Origin: Pseudomonadota bacterium
Lineage (GTDB): Bacteria > Pseudomonadota > Gammaproteobacteria > Steroidobacterales > Steroidobacteraceae
Assembly (NCBI GenBank): GCA_023433705.1
Contig: JAEYUC010000104.1
Span: 1-41,594, forward strand
DNA length: 41,594 nt
Direction: 5' to 3'
A model generated the notes under the pieces. That model had not been told where the DNA came from, searched no databases, and saw only the letters and a list, made by a program, of their open reading frames with translations. The stretch's first letter is position 1, and every line of letters starts with the position of its first letter. The position numbers and the translations under genes are program-made. Below, one piece after another: positions 9,743 through 18,272 of the stretch.

Positions 9743-10812
9743 CCTTCGTCGCCGGTCGCGATGATCTCGCGAAGCACGGTCGTCGCAAAGCTCCCGGCGC
9801 CGAGCGCAAAGCTCAGTCGCAGTGCGTCACCCGAGAAGTCGTAGGACAGATCGCGGACGCGCATGCGCAATGCGCGACGCTCGGCGTTCATGCCTTCCGC
9901 CGAGATCACGGCGAGCGCTTCGAGGAATTCCGCGCCCACATCCTGCTCGAGCTTCAGCACCTCGCCGGCCACCATGGCCTCGCCCCGTCCAGCGAGCGGC
10001 GCGGTGGGATGAATTTCGAGCGCGGCGCACCGAGCCTCGAGCGTTTCGTCGACATCCGGAACTGCGAACACGCTGCCGCGGCCGTCCAGGTTCGCGACGT
10101 CGCCCGGCAGCAGCCGATTCCAACTACCTCGCGCGACGCGTTCGGCGAGGATGGCGTTGAACACCAGGCTGCGCGCGGCCGAGAGCATGAATCCCCGGTC
10201 GTCGCGACCGCCGCGGCGCGGGCGGCCGCGGCCGGAGTTTTCCGCCAGGCTCGCCGCGGCCACGAGCACGCCGGCCAGGTTGCCGGCATCGCGACCGAAG
10301 CGCTGACTGCCGAAGTAGTTTGGAACGCCGCCGGCGGCGATCCGCCCTATCCGTCCGTCAAGTTCCGCGGGATCGCAATTCAATCCTCGCGCCACGATCA
10401 CGAAGCGATTTCCTTCGAGTGCTCCACGCGGCAACTTTCGTTGATGCGCCGCCGCCGCGATCACCTCGTATCCCTCGCCCGCGAGCCCGACGAACTCCTC
10501 GGCGGCGCGTTTCCCGCGTGGCACCGTGAAGTGCTGCGTGGTGACGGCGTTGCGATCCTTGAGGCCCGCGAACCCGACCTCGAAAGGTTTGCAGCCCGCC
10601 GCGCGCGCGAGCTCGCGCGCCACCCATTCGGTGTTGGCGCCGCGCTTGCGCACGGTGAGCATCGCGTGGGGACCCTCGCCGCTCGCGGCGAAGCCCAGGA
10701 TCTCCTCGACCTGGAAATCCTCCGGCGTGGCGCGCAACGTCGCGCCGCCGAGCGGCCCGCCCCAGGCGGTCGGCGGTTCGAGCGCCGCGCGCCTCCAGTG
10801 TTCCGGGATCAT
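9739..10812 (-). CDS. truD: tRNA pseudouridine(13) synthase
   Basis: Converts uridine 13 of tRNA-Glu to pseudouridine. The 357-residue length matches the family. VGFAGLKDRNAVTTQ (about residue 80) contains the catalytic Asp of the TruD motif. GVPNYFGSQRFGRDAGNL (about residue 165) and the GRGEAMVAGEVLKLE region of the TRUD insertion domain are also present. The start ATG at 10812 shares one base with the ispF stop, and the stop overlaps the isomerase start. The gene is in the conserved ftsB-ispD-ispF-truD order. Confidence 0.95.
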   Translation of the reverse strand: MIPEHWRRAALEPPTAWGGPLGGATLRATPEDFQVEEILGFAASGEGPHAMLTVRKRGANTEWVARELARAAGCKPFEVGFAGLKDRNAVTTQHFTVPRGKRAAEEFVGLAGEGYEVIAAAAHQRKLPRGALEGNRFVIVARGLNCDPAELDGRIGRIAAGGVPNYFGSQRFGRDAGNLAGVLVAAASLAENSGRGRPRRGGRDDRGFMLSAARSLVFNAILAERVARGSWNRLLPGDVANLDGRGSVFAVPDVDETLEARCAALEIHPTAPLAGRGEAMVAGEVLKLEQDVGAEFLEALAVISAEGMNAERRALRMRVRDLSYDFSGDALRLSFALGAGSFATTVLREIIATGDEG

Positions 10813-11297
10813 CAGGCCTTGTCCGGCGCCGTCTCCAGCAACACGACGGCTTGCGCGGCCAGCCCCTCGCTGCGACCGAGAAAGCCGAGTTGCTCGGTGG
10901 TGGTCGCCTTGATGTTCACCTGGTTTTCCGTGACACCCAGCATCTGCGCGAGCGAGCGGCGGATCTCGAGCCTATAGGGCGAAACCTTCGGCGCCTGCGC
11001 GAGCAGCGTGATGTCGACGTTGCCGACCTTGAGCTTGCGCACGCTCAGCATGTCGAGCACGGCCGCGACGAAGCGGCGGCTTTCGGCGCCCTTCCACACC
11101 GGATCCGTGTCCGGGAAATGCATGCCGATGTCGCCGAGCCCCGCGGCGCCGAGCATCGCGTCGCAGAGTGCGTGCAACACGACGTCGCCGTCGCTGTGCG
11201 CCACGATGCCGCGCGTGTGCGGAATGCGCACGCCTCCGAGCACGATGGAATTGCCCGGCCCGAAGGCATGCACGTCGAAACCCGAACCGATTCGCAT
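10812..11297 (-). CDS. ispF: 2-C-methyl-D-erythritol 2,4-cyclodiphosphate synthase
   Basis: Forms the cyclic diphosphate intermediate in the MEP pathway of isoprenoid synthesis. The 161-residue product starts RIGSGFDVHAFG, with the zinc-binding Asp and His. VAHSDGDVVLHALCDAMLGA supplies the third ligand and substrate contacts, followed by GDIGMHFPDTDP. The C-terminal VNIKATTTEQLGFLGR contains the usual KATTTE loop. ATG at 11297 shares one base with the ispD stop (TGATG). IspD makes the precursor two steps earlier, so tight coupling to ispD is expected. Confidence 0.97.
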   Translation of the reverse strand: MRIGSGFDVHAFGPGNSIVLGGVRIPHTRGIVAHSDGDVVLHALCDAMLGAAGLGDIGMHFPDTDPVWKGAESRRFVAAVLDMLSVRKLKVGNVDITLLAQAPKVSPYRLEIRRSLAQMLGVTENQVNIKATTTEQLGFLGRSEGLAAQAVVLLETAPDKA

Positions 11298-12007
11298 CAG
11301 ACCTGCTCTCCTATTCGCGACGCGATGATCGCACGCGCGAGCGCGAGATCGTCGGCCGTGGTGACCTTGATGTTGTCCGTACGCCCCGCGATGAGTCGCG
11401 GCGCGTGACCCGCCCACTCCATCGCCTGCGCTTCGTCGGTCGGCAACTTGCCCGCGGCCAGCGCCGCATCGAGCGCGTCGCGCAGCAGGCCGAGCCGGAA
11501 CACCTGCGGCGTCACGGCGCGCCACAACCCGGCGCGATCGAGGGTTGCCTCGACGAAGGGTCTATCCACATCCGCCGCGCCGCGTTTCAACGTATCCGCG
11601 AGCGGCACCGCGAGCAGACCACCGACCTCGTCGCCCGCCAGTTCTTCCTTGAGCCGCGCGAGATCGCCGCCCGTGAAGCAAGGCCGTGCCGCGTCGTGCA
11701 CCATGACCCAGTCGTCCGCGCGCGCGCGCGTCGCAAGCAGGTGCAGCGCGGACCGCACGGAGTGCGCCCGCTCCGCTCCGCCGGCCGCGACTTCGATCGT
11801 GCGCGGGCGGCGCGCCGCGATCGCGGGCCAGGTCGCATCGCCGGCCGCGAGGGCCACGACGATGCCGGCGCAATCGGCATCCGCTTCGAATGGCGCGAGC
11901 GCGTGTTCGATGACGGTGGATGAGCCCAGCTCGGTGTATTGCTTGGGAATGGTCGAGGCGAGCCGCCGACCGCTGCCCGCGGCCGGGATGACGAGGAAGT
12001 AACGCAT
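11297..12007 (-). CDS. ispD: 2-C-methyl-D-erythritol 4-phosphate cytidylyltransferase
   Basis: Transfers CMP to MEP in isoprenoid precursor synthesis. The 236-residue product shows IPAAGSGRRLASTIPKQY (nucleotide-binding loop) at the N terminus, MVHDAARPCF near residue 105, VPLADTLKR and TPQVFRLGLL in the middle, and DEAQAMEWAG plus GRTDNIKVTTADDL at the C terminus. All are standard IspD motifs. It lies 44 bp after ftsB in the same direction and shares one base with ispF. Confidence 0.97.
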   Translation of the reverse strand: MRYFLVIPAAGSGRRLASTIPKQYTELGSSTVIEHALAPFEADADCAGIVVALAAGDATWPAIAARRPRTIEVAAGGAERAHSVRSALHLLATRARADDWVMVHDAARPCFTGGDLARLKEELAGDEVGGLLAVPLADTLKRGAADVDRPFVEATLDRAGLWRAVTPQVFRLGLLRDALDAALAAGKLPTDEAQAMEWAGHAPRLIAGRTDNIKVTTADDLALARAIIASRIGEQV

Positions 12008-12051
12008 TCGGCGCGCAGCTTAACGCGTGCGGCGCAAAAGCGGTCGCGTGC

Positions 12052-12378
12052 CTAACGCGCGGCGGTCTGTGTGTTCGGCGTCGACGTGGGAGTGGTGCGC
12101 AGAGGGCGGTTCGGTACGACCTGGTAGAAGGTTTCGTTGCGGCCGATCATGCCGAGCTCGCTGCGCGCGCGCTCTTCGATGGCCGCGAGTCCCGCCTTGA
12201 GGTCCGCGACTTCCGCGACGAGCTGCTTGTTGCGCTCCATGGCTTCCTCATTGTCGGCCTTCTGCTGCTCGACGGCCTCCGACAGCCGCGCCAGCTCGCG
12301 CACCCCGTCGTCGGACAGCCAGAGCCGGTACTGCAGCAGTACGACCGCAACCAGCAATGACCCAGCAAGCCACTTCAT
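12052..12378 (-). CDS. ftsB: Cell division protein FtsB (DivIC-type)
   Basis: A small bitopic divisome protein that bridges FtsL and FtsQ. The 108 residues comprise one N-terminal membrane helix (LAGSLLVAVVLLQYRLWL), a coiled coil (about residues 28-75, EAVEQQKADNEEAMERNKQL) and the RSELGMIGRNETFYQVV segment typical of FtsB. The tail is Thr/Pro-rich. It usually sits directly after eno; here about 6 kb intervenes, and its start lies 33 bp from a divergent antitoxin gene. It must therefore have its own promoter in or near that gap. Confidence 0.92.
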   Translation of the reverse strand: MKWLAGSLLVAVVLLQYRLWLSDDGVRELARLSEAVEQQKADNEEAMERNKQLVAEVADLKAGLAAIEERARSELGMIGRNETFYQVVPNRPLRTTPTSTPNTQTAAR

Positions 12379-12390
12379 ATTGTCAGTAGA

Positions 12391-12404
12391 CTAAACTAAA
12401 CTAA
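12391..12404. promoter_or_regulatory. CTAAA tandem repeat in the ftsB/antitoxin divergent gap
   Basis: CTAAACTAAACTAA, a 5-nt unit repeated nearly three times, occupies much of the 33-bp gap between the divergent ftsB and antitoxin starts. Antitoxins commonly repress their own promoter through such repeats. An operator role is inferred only from position. Confidence 0.3.
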
Positions 12405-12411
12405 GTTCACT

Positions 12412-12639
12412 GTGAAGCCGGGCAAAGTAAACATTCACGAGGCGAAGACCCACCTGTCGCGACTCATCGAGGACGTGGCGAGCGGCAACGAATTCCTGAT
12501 CGCCAAGGGCGGCCGGCCGATGGCGCGGCTCGTGCCGCTGGGTCGCGACGACATGCCGCGCCGCGTGGGCCTGCTCAAGGGCAAGCTCAGGATCGCCGAC
12601 GATTTCGAGCGCTCGTTCGACGCGCTGACGCCCTTGTAG
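12412..12639 (+). CDS. Phd/YefM-family type II antitoxin
   Basis: A 75-residue antitoxin. VNIHEAKTHLSRLIEDVASG is the DNA-binding N-terminal Phd/YefM fold, followed by EFLIAKGGRPMARLVPL, the family's conserved second half. The C-terminal segment after residue 45 (RVGLLKGKLRIADDFERSF) is the expected toxin-binding tail. The start is GTG at 12412 with no clear ribosome site; a leaderless or weakly initiated transcript is possible. The PIN toxin follows after 24 bp, so this is a two-gene cassette that probably represses its own promoter. Confidence 0.9.
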   Translation: MKPGKVNIHEAKTHLSRLIEDVASGNEFLIAKGGRPMARLVPLGRDDMPRRVGLLKGKLRIADDFERSFDALTPL

Positions 12640-12663
12640 GGGCGCCCTCCCCTACCCCGCCAT

Positions 12664-13044
12664 ATGCGCCTGCTGCTCGATACGCAGATCTACCTGTGGT
12701 GGCTGGCGGACTCCCGCAAGCTCGCCAAGGCGACGCGGGAGCGCATCGAGGCCGCGGACGAGGTCTACGTCAGCGCGGCGTCCATCGTCGAATGCGAGGC
12801 CAAGATCGCGGCCGGCCTGCTGGAAGCGGATGCGGCCGAGCTCGCCGCGAGCATCCGGGCCAGTGGATTCCTGGAGTTGCCGGTGAGGGTCCGACCGGCC
12901 GCGGCCGCCGGGGACCTCGAACCGAAGCCGGGCGTCGATTTCTTCGACCGGCTGCTCGTCGCACAGGCGATGACCGAGCCGCTGAAGTTCCTGACCTCGA
13001 ACGCGGCGCTGCGCAATTACTCGGAGCTGGTCGAGCTCGCCTGA
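12664..13044 (+). CDS. PIN-domain toxin, VapC-like
   Basis: A 126-residue PIN-domain ribonuclease, partner of the upstream Phd/YefM antitoxin. MRLLLDTQIYLWWLAD supplies the first acidic residue of the active site, IVECEAKIAAG the conserved Glu near residue 44, and GVDFFDRLLVAQAM the later Asp pair near residue 97. The final conserved acidic position is less clear (LTSNAALRNY has Asn where many VapC have Asp). RNA target unknown; many VapC toxins cut tRNA. The pair lies between ftsB and a DUF2059 gene, in a segment absent from the usual eno-ftsB neighbourhood. Confidence 0.88.
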   Translation: MRLLLDTQIYLWWLADSRKLAKATRERIEAADEVYVSAASIVECEAKIAAGLLEADAAELAASIRASGFLELPVRVRPAAAAGDLEPKPGVDFFDRLLVAQAMTEPLKFLTSNAALRNYSELVELA

Positions 13045-13081
13045 GCGGACGTGAATCCGCCCAGGCGGAGCGGTGGCGGTA

Positions 13082-13582
13082 CTACTTCGTAGCCTTCAAT
13101 TTGTCGGTCGCGTCGACCGATATCTGCTGGATGCGCGGAGAGATCTTCTGCATCAACTCCATCACCAGCTCCATGCTGAGCTGCATGACCTGCGGCATCT
13201 TTTCGATCACCGCGATGCCGGCCTCCGTCTTGTAGAAGGCGATCATCCCGTCGACCTCCTTCTGCGTGAGCACCTTCTGGTAGATGTCGATGAACGACGG
13301 CTCGAGCTTCTCCCAGGTCATTTCCTCGCGTAACACGCCGATCATCTGCGTGCGCGCGTCCGACATGATCTTTTCCTGCTCGTCGGTGAGCGTCTTGCCG
13401 TTCAGCGCGTCGTGCATCGCCTGCTGCATCATCCCGTCGAGCTGTCCGTACATGCCGTCGACGAGTTGCTGCGATTTCGTGATCGTCAGCAGTTCACGCA
13501 GCGATGCCTCGCTTGCGGCCTTGTCCTGCGCGAACGACGGCGCCGCCACGCACAGGCACATCAACACCAGCAATCTTTTCAT
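13082..13582 (-). CDS. DUF2059 secreted protein
   Basis: A 166-residue exported protein of unknown function. The N terminus KRLLVLMCLCVAAPSFAQ is a signal peptide with an AxA-like cleavage site. The rest is helical and Met/Gln-rich. SFIDIYQKVLTQKEVDGMIAFYKTEAG is the hallmark of the DUF2059 domain (about residues 95-125). It converges on the toxin gene with 37 bp between. A hairpin terminator separates its upstream region from the next minus-strand gene, so it is probably transcribed alone. Confidence 0.85.
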   Translation of the reverse strand: MKRLLVLMCLCVAAPSFAQDKAASEASLRELLTITKSQQLVDGMYGQLDGMMQQAMHDALNGKTLTDEQEKIMSDARTQMIGVLREEMTWEKLEPSFIDIYQKVLTQKEVDGMIAFYKTEAGIAVIEKMPQVMQLSMELVMELMQKISPRIQQISVDATDKLKATK

Positions 13583-13638
13583 TCTGCCTCCCTGATGGAG
13601 GCGGTAGTTTAATGCCCGGACGCCTTGCGTTGCGAAGG

Positions 13639-13663
13639 AAACGGGGCCGCGGCAGCCCCGTTT
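13639..13663 (-). terminator. Hairpin terminator after the double-glycine-leader gene
   Basis: AAACGGGGC (13639-13647) pairs perfectly with GCCCCGTTT (13655-13663) around a 7-nt loop. It lies 23 bp past the stop of the minus-strand small-protein gene. The stem has T-rich ends on both strands, so it could act in either direction. Confidence 0.7.
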
Positions 13664-13685
13664 GCCAAACTATCGACCCGGATGC

Positions 13686-13988
13686 TCAGCCCGATATGCC
13701 CGTCACGTTGACGAACGTGTACGTCCCATCGGCGCCGGTCAGGCGGATGCTCAGCGTGCCGGCGGAGAGACTGCCGGTTTCGGAGATGCTGACGGATTCC
13801 TGGTAAGGCACGAACCACTCGCACAGCTGCGCATAGTCGCGGGACGGCATGGAGATGCCCGTCGGAGGGCCGCCCAGCCCGTCCATCCAGCGCATGAGCG
13901 AATCGCAGAAACGATCCACCGCACTCTTGCCGCCGGCCACCCGATCGATTTCGAATTCCGCGAGCGCAACGATTCCATTCGTTTTCAT
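13686..13988 (-). CDS. Small protein with a double-glycine-type leader (possible exported peptide)
   Basis: A 100-residue protein I do not recognise. ATG at 13988 follows AAGGAGG at ideal spacing, so the longer frame starting at 14048 is not used. The first 20 residues contain LAEFEIDRVAGG, which fits the double-glycine leader pattern (LSxxELxxVxGG) removed by C39-peptidase ABC exporters. The 80-residue remainder has two Cys, is Gly/Ser-rich and ends in a beta-like TGADGTYTFVNVTG stretch. It has its own strong hairpin terminator and lies next to a secreted M16 peptidase gene. No C39 transporter is visible in the window. It may be a microcin-like or other GG-exported peptide, or the resemblance may be chance. 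Confidence 0.6.
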   Translation of the reverse strand: MKTNGIVALAEFEIDRVAGGKSAVDRFCDSLMRWMDGLGGPPTGISMPSRDYAQLCEWFVPYQESVSISETGSLSAGTLSIRLTGADGTYTFVNVTGISG

Positions 13989-14041
13989 TTCGACCTCCTT
14001 GTGAAAACGACACCGTAACGCGCGAGAGCCACATGCGTAGA

Positions 14042-14057
14042 GCGCCATTCATGGCGC
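14042..14057. promoter_or_regulatory. Palindrome upstream of the GG-leader gene
   Basis: GCGCCAT-TC-ATGGCGC is a perfect 7-bp inverted repeat with a 2-nt centre, about 54 bp upstream of the small-protein start. It could be a repressor operator. No matching -35/-10 pair was convincing. Confidence 0.3.
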
Positions 14058-14080
14058 ATTGCGAGAGAAACGCGCAAACG

Positions 14081-14112
14081 AAAAAGGGCCGGGACCTTCC
14101 GGCCCCGGCCCT
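14081..14112 (-). terminator. Rho-independent terminator of the M16 peptidase gene
   Basis: On the minus strand AGGGCCGGG, a 10-nt loop and CCCGGCCCT are followed by TTTT. It lies 16 bp past the peptidase stop. This is a classic intrinsic terminator. Confidence 0.88.
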
Positions 14113-14127
14113 CTCCGATCGGTCTGA

Positions 14128-16893
14128 CTACTTCGAAACGACCTTGCCGTCCGCATCGAGAACCGTGACCTCGCCGAAATTCAGCGCGCGCACGGGTTTC
14201 TCGATCTTCGACAGATCACCGACCACGACCCAGGTCAGCGCATCCGGCTTCACGAGCTTGCTCGCGGACGCGTTGACGTCCGCGGGCGTCAGCGCCGTGA
14301 GATCGCCGACGAACGTGTTCCAGTAATCGTCCTTCAGTCCGTACGTGAGGATCTCGCCGTACGAGTTCGCGATCTCGTCCGAAGTCTCGTTGTTGCCAGG
14401 CAGCGCGATCGCGATGCTGTCCTTCGCGAACTTGAGCTCGGCCTCGTCGGGCTTCCGAGTCGTCAGGATCTCGCGCAGCTCCTTGCGAATCTCGACCATC
14501 GATTCGGCGGTCTTGTCGGTCTGCACGCCGCCGCCCGCGCGGAAGGTGCCCTGCCCCACGGCTGCGGTCATGCGCGATCCCGCGCCATACGACCAGCGCT
14601 TGTCCTCGCGCAGATTCAGGTTGAGACGCGACGTGAAGTTGCCGCCGAGCATCGCGTCGAGCGCCACGAAGCGGATGTGATCCGGATCGGCGCGCGTCGG
14701 GCCCACGGTGATCGCGACGATCTGCGACTGCTCCGCGCCGGGGCGATCGATCAGGAACACGCGCGGCTTCTCGGGCAACGCCACGGTCGCGATGTTCTTG
14801 GTCGGCTTCTCGCCGGACGCCGCGCGCCAGCCGCCGAACCGCTGCTCGAGCAACGGCTTGACCGCGTCGAGCGTCGTGTCACCGACCACGAGCAGCATCG
14901 AATTGTCGGGGCGCACCCACTGCTTGTAGAACGCGGCGAGCTCCGCGCCCTTGAGGTTCGCGACGACCTCTTCCGTTCCGAGACCCGAGGCGGGGTTCGC
15001 ATACGGATGACCTTCGCCGAACAAGAGCTTTGGCGCGAGGCGATTGATGATGCCCTGCGGCTGTGCCTTCTCCTGCTGGATCTGCGCGAGCGTCTGGCCG
15101 CGCAGGCGCTCGAGTTCCTTGTCCGGGAAAGTGGGATTGAGCAACACGTCGGCGTACAGGTCGAGCGACTCGCTCAACCGGCCCGACAACGCGTTCATGC
15201 CGAGGTAAGAGCGATCGAGGGACGAGCCCATGCCGATGGCCGCGCCGAGCGATTCGGCGCGCTCGGCGATTTCGAGCGAGCTCAGGGTCTTCGTGCCTTC
15301 CTGCAGCATGAGCATCGCAAGCCGCGCGGTGCCCGGCTTCGCCTGGTTGTCCGCCGCGAATCCGACATCGGTGATCAGCGTGAAGTCGACCACCGGCGCA
15401 TTGTGGCGCTCGACCAATACGACCTCGAGCCCGTTCGAGAGCTTGGTACGCACCGGCGCCGGTAGTTTGAGTGACGGCGGCGTGCCGGTCTCCGGCGGCT
15501 TGCTGCGATCGACCGTCGAGGCGACCGTCGTGTAGGTCGGCGTCGGATCGACGTTGAGCACGAACACCCCGTCGGACAACCAGCGCTTCGCCGCGCCCTG
15601 CACCTGCGCCGGCGTCGCCTTCGCCACCCAGTCGAGGCGCGTCTTGTAGAAGTCCGGCGAGCCGCCGAACACCTGGCTCTCGGCCAGGATCGCGGACTTG
15701 CCGCCGAAGCCGTCGATACGCTCGATGCCGCGCGCGAAGTTCGCGTAGTTGGTCGTGCGGACGCGATCGAGCTCGGCCGCGGTCGGGCCAGTGGCGAGAA
15801 ACCGCGCGATTTCTTCATCCATCGCCTTCTCGACGACGGCCGGGTCTACGCCCGGTTTCACCGTCGCCACGATCTGCACCTGCGAGCCGATCTCGAACGG
15901 ACCCAGGAATGCGCCCACCGAGGTCGCGCTCCGATCCGTGTACACCAGGCGCTTGTAGAGCCGGCTGTTCTTGCCGTTCGCGAGGATGTCGGCCGAGATG
16001 TCGAGCAGCGTGTTGTCGTGCTGCCGGTAGCCGGGAATGTTCCACACCTTGTAGATGCGCGCCTGCGGAACGTTGTCCTGCAGCATCGCGCGCCGCTCAC
16101 CGGTCATCTTGGCGATCCAGTCCGTCTGCCGCTTGATCACGGGACCCGAGGGAATGTCGCCGAAGTATTTCTCGACCTTGGCCTTCGCCTCGGCGGCCGT
16201 GACGTCGCCCGCGATCACGAGCACGGCGTTGGCCGCTCCGTAATACGTGCGGAACCATTCCTTCACGTCCTCGACCGACGCCGCGTTGAGGTCATCCATC
16301 GAGCCAATGGTTTCCCACGAATACGGATGGCCGGCCGGGTACGTGCTCTGCGCGATGATCTCGCCCACCTTGCCGTACGGGCGGTTCTGGCCCTGGCGCT
16401 TCTCGTTCTGCACCACGCCGCGCTGCTCGTCGAGCACCTTCTGGTCGATGGCGCCGAGCAGGTGACCCATGCGGTCCGATTCCATCCACAGCGTGAGGTC
16501 GAACGCCGAGGTCGGCATGTTCTGGAAGTAGTTAGTGCGGTCGAGCCAGGTCGTGCCGTTGAGCTTGGTCGCGCCCGCGGATTCCATGATCCGGAACCAG
16601 TCGTCTCGATAGTTCTCGGACCCGTTGAACATCAGGTGCTCGAACAGGTGGGCGAAACCCGTGCGTCCCGGCCGCTCGTCCTTGCTGCCGACGTGATACC
16701 AGATGTTCACCGCCACGACGGGCGCCTTGTGGTCCTCGTGGACGATGAGCGTGAGCCCGTTGTCGAGTACGAACTTCTGGTAAGGGATGTCCACCGCGGG
16801 AAGCGGCGCCGTCTTCGGCGGCGAGGCAGCCATCGTCGCTTGCATGGCGGTCGCGGTGAACAGCAGCAGTACGGCGGAACGCAGGAACTTCAT
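14128..16893 (-). CDS. Exported M16 (insulinase-type) zinc metallopeptidase, two-unit form
   Basis: A 921-residue protein with a signal peptide (KFLRSAVLLLFTATAMQATMAA), so probably periplasmic. The first M16 unit carries the inverted zinc motif HLFEH (TGFAHLFEHLMFNGSENY, about residue 75) and the downstream Glu region (VQNEKRQGQNRP). The second unit (from about residue 485) has MLMLQEGTKT where the zinc motif would be, so it is the usual inactive partner that closes the chamber. Two ATG codons are close; the second (16893) has GAGG at the right spacing. A strong terminator follows. Such proteins are common in this group. Position beside a GG-leader peptide makes peptide processing conceivable but unproven. 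Confidence 0.92.
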   Translation of the reverse strand: MKFLRSAVLLLFTATAMQATMAASPPKTAPLPAVDIPYQKFVLDNGLTLIVHEDHKAPVVAVNIWYHVGSKDERPGRTGFAHLFEHLMFNGSENYRDDWFRIMESAGATKLNGTTWLDRTNYFQNMPTSAFDLTLWMESDRMGHLLGAIDQKVLDEQRGVVQNEKRQGQNRPYGKVGEIIAQSTYPAGHPYSWETIGSMDDLNAASVEDVKEWFRTYYGAANAVLVIAGDVTAAEAKAKVEKYFGDIPSGPVIKRQTDWIAKMTGERRAMLQDNVPQARIYKVWNIPGYRQHDNTLLDISADILANGKNSRLYKRLVYTDRSATSVGAFLGPFEIGSQVQIVATVKPGVDPAVVEKAMDEEIARFLATGPTAAELDRVRTTNYANFARGIERIDGFGGKSAILAESQVFGGSPDFYKTRLDWVAKATPAQVQGAAKRWLSDGVFVLNVDPTPTYTTVASTVDRSKPPETGTPPSLKLPAPVRTKLSNGLEVVLVERHNAPVVDFTLITDVGFAADNQAKPGTARLAMLMLQEGTKTLSSLEIAERAESLGAAIGMGSSLDRSYLGMNALSGRLSESLDLYADVLLNPTFPDKELERLRGQTLAQIQQEKAQPQGIINRLAPKLLFGEGHPYANPASGLGTEEVVANLKGAELAAFYKQWVRPDNSMLLVVGDTTLDAVKPLLEQRFGGWRAASGEKPTKNIATVALPEKPRVFLIDRPGAEQSQIVAITVGPTRADPDHIRFVALDAMLGGNFTSRLNLNLREDKRWSYGAGSRMTAAVGQGTFRAGGGVQTDKTAESMVEIRKELREILTTRKPDEAELKFAKDSIAIALPGNNETSDEIANSYGEILTYGLKDDYWNTFVGDLTALTPADVNASASKLVKPDALTWVVVGDLSKIEKPVRALNFGEVTVLDADGKVVSK

Positions 16894-17007
16894 AAGTATC
16901 CTCATCGACTGACGAATCCTTGATAGGCGAAGAATGCTAGCCGCCGCGGCGAAGCGCGCGACTGTTTACGATGAAACGAGTGCGGAACGAGCCGAACAGT
17001 GCACGGC

Positions 17008-17451
17008 TCACTGGCCTTCCGCGGAGGTGAAACCCCGGCAGACCACGGCGAGCTTGTTGCCATCGGGATCGCGCACGTAGGCTGCGTAGAAGTCGGGGTT
17101 GTACAGCAGTCGCAGACCGGGCGCTCCTTCCGAAGTTCCACCGTGCGCGAGCGCGGCGGCATGGAAGGTATCGACCTCGCGCCAGCTCTTCGCCCACAAC
17201 GCGACCATGCTGCCGTTGCCAACGCTCGCGGGTTGTCCGTTGTATGGCTTGCAGATCCAGAGTGCATCCTGCACGGCGCCAAACTCCTCGTACAAACCCC
17301 AGCCGATCCAGCCCGTCCAGCTCGACTCGCTTTCACCCGAGGTGTCGCAGCGGGTGTAGCCGAGCGCGCCGAGCGCCGCGTCGTAGAACTTCGCCGAACG
17401 CTCGAGATCGTTCGAGCCGAGGCAGACGTACGCGAACATGGATTTGTTCAT
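17008..17451 (-). CDS. VOC-family (glyoxalase/bleomycin-resistance-like) protein
   Basis: A 147-residue protein of the vicinal-oxygen-chelate superfamily. The N-terminal half begins MFAYVCLGSNDLERSAKFYD with the beta-alpha-beta pattern followed by AALGALGY. The C-terminal half ends NPDFYAAYVRDPDGNKLAVVCRG, the conserved RDPDGN turn. These proteins are dioxygenases, isomerases or drug-binding proteins; the substrate here is unknown. It starts 9 bp after the RDD gene and is probably cotranscribed with it. The 114 bp between its stop and the M16 start show nothing further. Confidence 0.85.
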   Translation of the reverse strand: MNKSMFAYVCLGSNDLERSAKFYDAALGALGYTRCDTSGESESSWTGWIGWGLYEEFGAVQDALWICKPYNGQPASVGNGSMVALWAKSWREVDTFHAAALAHGGTSEGAPGLRLLYNPDFYAAYVRDPDGNKLAVVCRGFTSAEGQ

Positions 17452-17460
17452 GGCGCGTCT

Positions 17461-18075
17461 TCAGTCCCTGACGACGAAAGTCCTTGCGATGAAATCGTGC
17501 GTGGCCCGCCGTTGCGGGTTGCAAAGCATCACGATGGCGGCAACGAGGGCCCAGCCCCATATCGCGTACGTCCCGATCTCCGCCCATCCCGGCGTGTTCG
17601 CGTCGAGCAACTGCGCTCTTTCCAGGAATCCCAACGATTCGTATCCCTCCAGCGGGATGTTCAGCGACGCGATCGCCGCGCCAGCCGTCGGAACGGTCGA
17701 CACAGCCAGCCACACTGAATAACGCCAGAAGGCGGCGGAGCCGGTGATCGGCGACCCGTCCAACATCACGATGCGCATGTCGAGTATCCGCTTTCCGGGG
17801 GTGCCGCCGAATCGCTTCACGAGATAGACGCTGTAGAACAAGCCGACGACGATCCCGGGGATGACGTAGTACGCGTAAAACCTCGGGGAAAACTGCATGC
17901 CGAAATACGCCAACAATCCGAGCGGCGCGAGGATCAGCGCGTCCAGGACCTGCGCTCCGACGCGCCGCCAGAAGCCGCCGTATTCGACTTCGGACTTCTG
18001 TGCGAACACGTTGCCGGGTGGCGATTCATCCGCGACGGGCGCCCTCGGCGCCGCATAAGGGTTATGTTCCGCCAT
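17461..18075 (-). CDS. RDD-family membrane protein
   Basis: A 204-residue inner-membrane protein. ATG at 18075 (MAEHNPYAAPRAPVAD) is preferred to the upstream frame. A hydrophilic Pro/Ala-rich head is followed by the RDD domain starting at GGFWRRVGAQVLDALILAPLG, with the conserved Arg and Asp. GGTPGKRILDMRIV is the family's second signature. At least three hydrophobic segments are visible, the last at YAIWGWALVAAIVML. Function unknown; a transport or ion role is often proposed. It lies 9 bp upstream of the VOC gene. The 197 bp between it and the next gene upstream hold nothing I can name. Confidence 0.85.
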   Translation of the reverse strand: MAEHNPYAAPRAPVADESPPGNVFAQKSEVEYGGFWRRVGAQVLDALILAPLGLLAYFGMQFSPRFYAYYVIPGIVVGLFYSVYLVKRFGGTPGKRILDMRIVMLDGSPITGSAAFWRYSVWLAVSTVPTAGAAIASLNIPLEGYESLGFLERAQLLDANTPGWAEIGTYAIWGWALVAAIVMLCNPQRRATHDFIARTFVVRD

Positions 18076-18272
18076 GGTTTCTCCCCAGAGACCGCGCGTC
18101 CACGTATACCCAAGCCTCACTACCGGAGGCAAGGCGGGGCGGCTATCCGTACGTAGCCGTCGCGCCTTTCATATTCATCCGCTGTCGCGAGTTCGGCTTC
18201 CGTGACACGGGTCCACCCGCTCGAGGACCGACTCATCGTCGGCCCCGAGCAGGCGACGTGGAACGCGCCGCC

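Noticed and set aside
10009..10977. 322-codon plus-strand ORF opposite truD and ispF
   Set aside because: Antisense shadow; the opposite strand encodes well-conserved enzymes.
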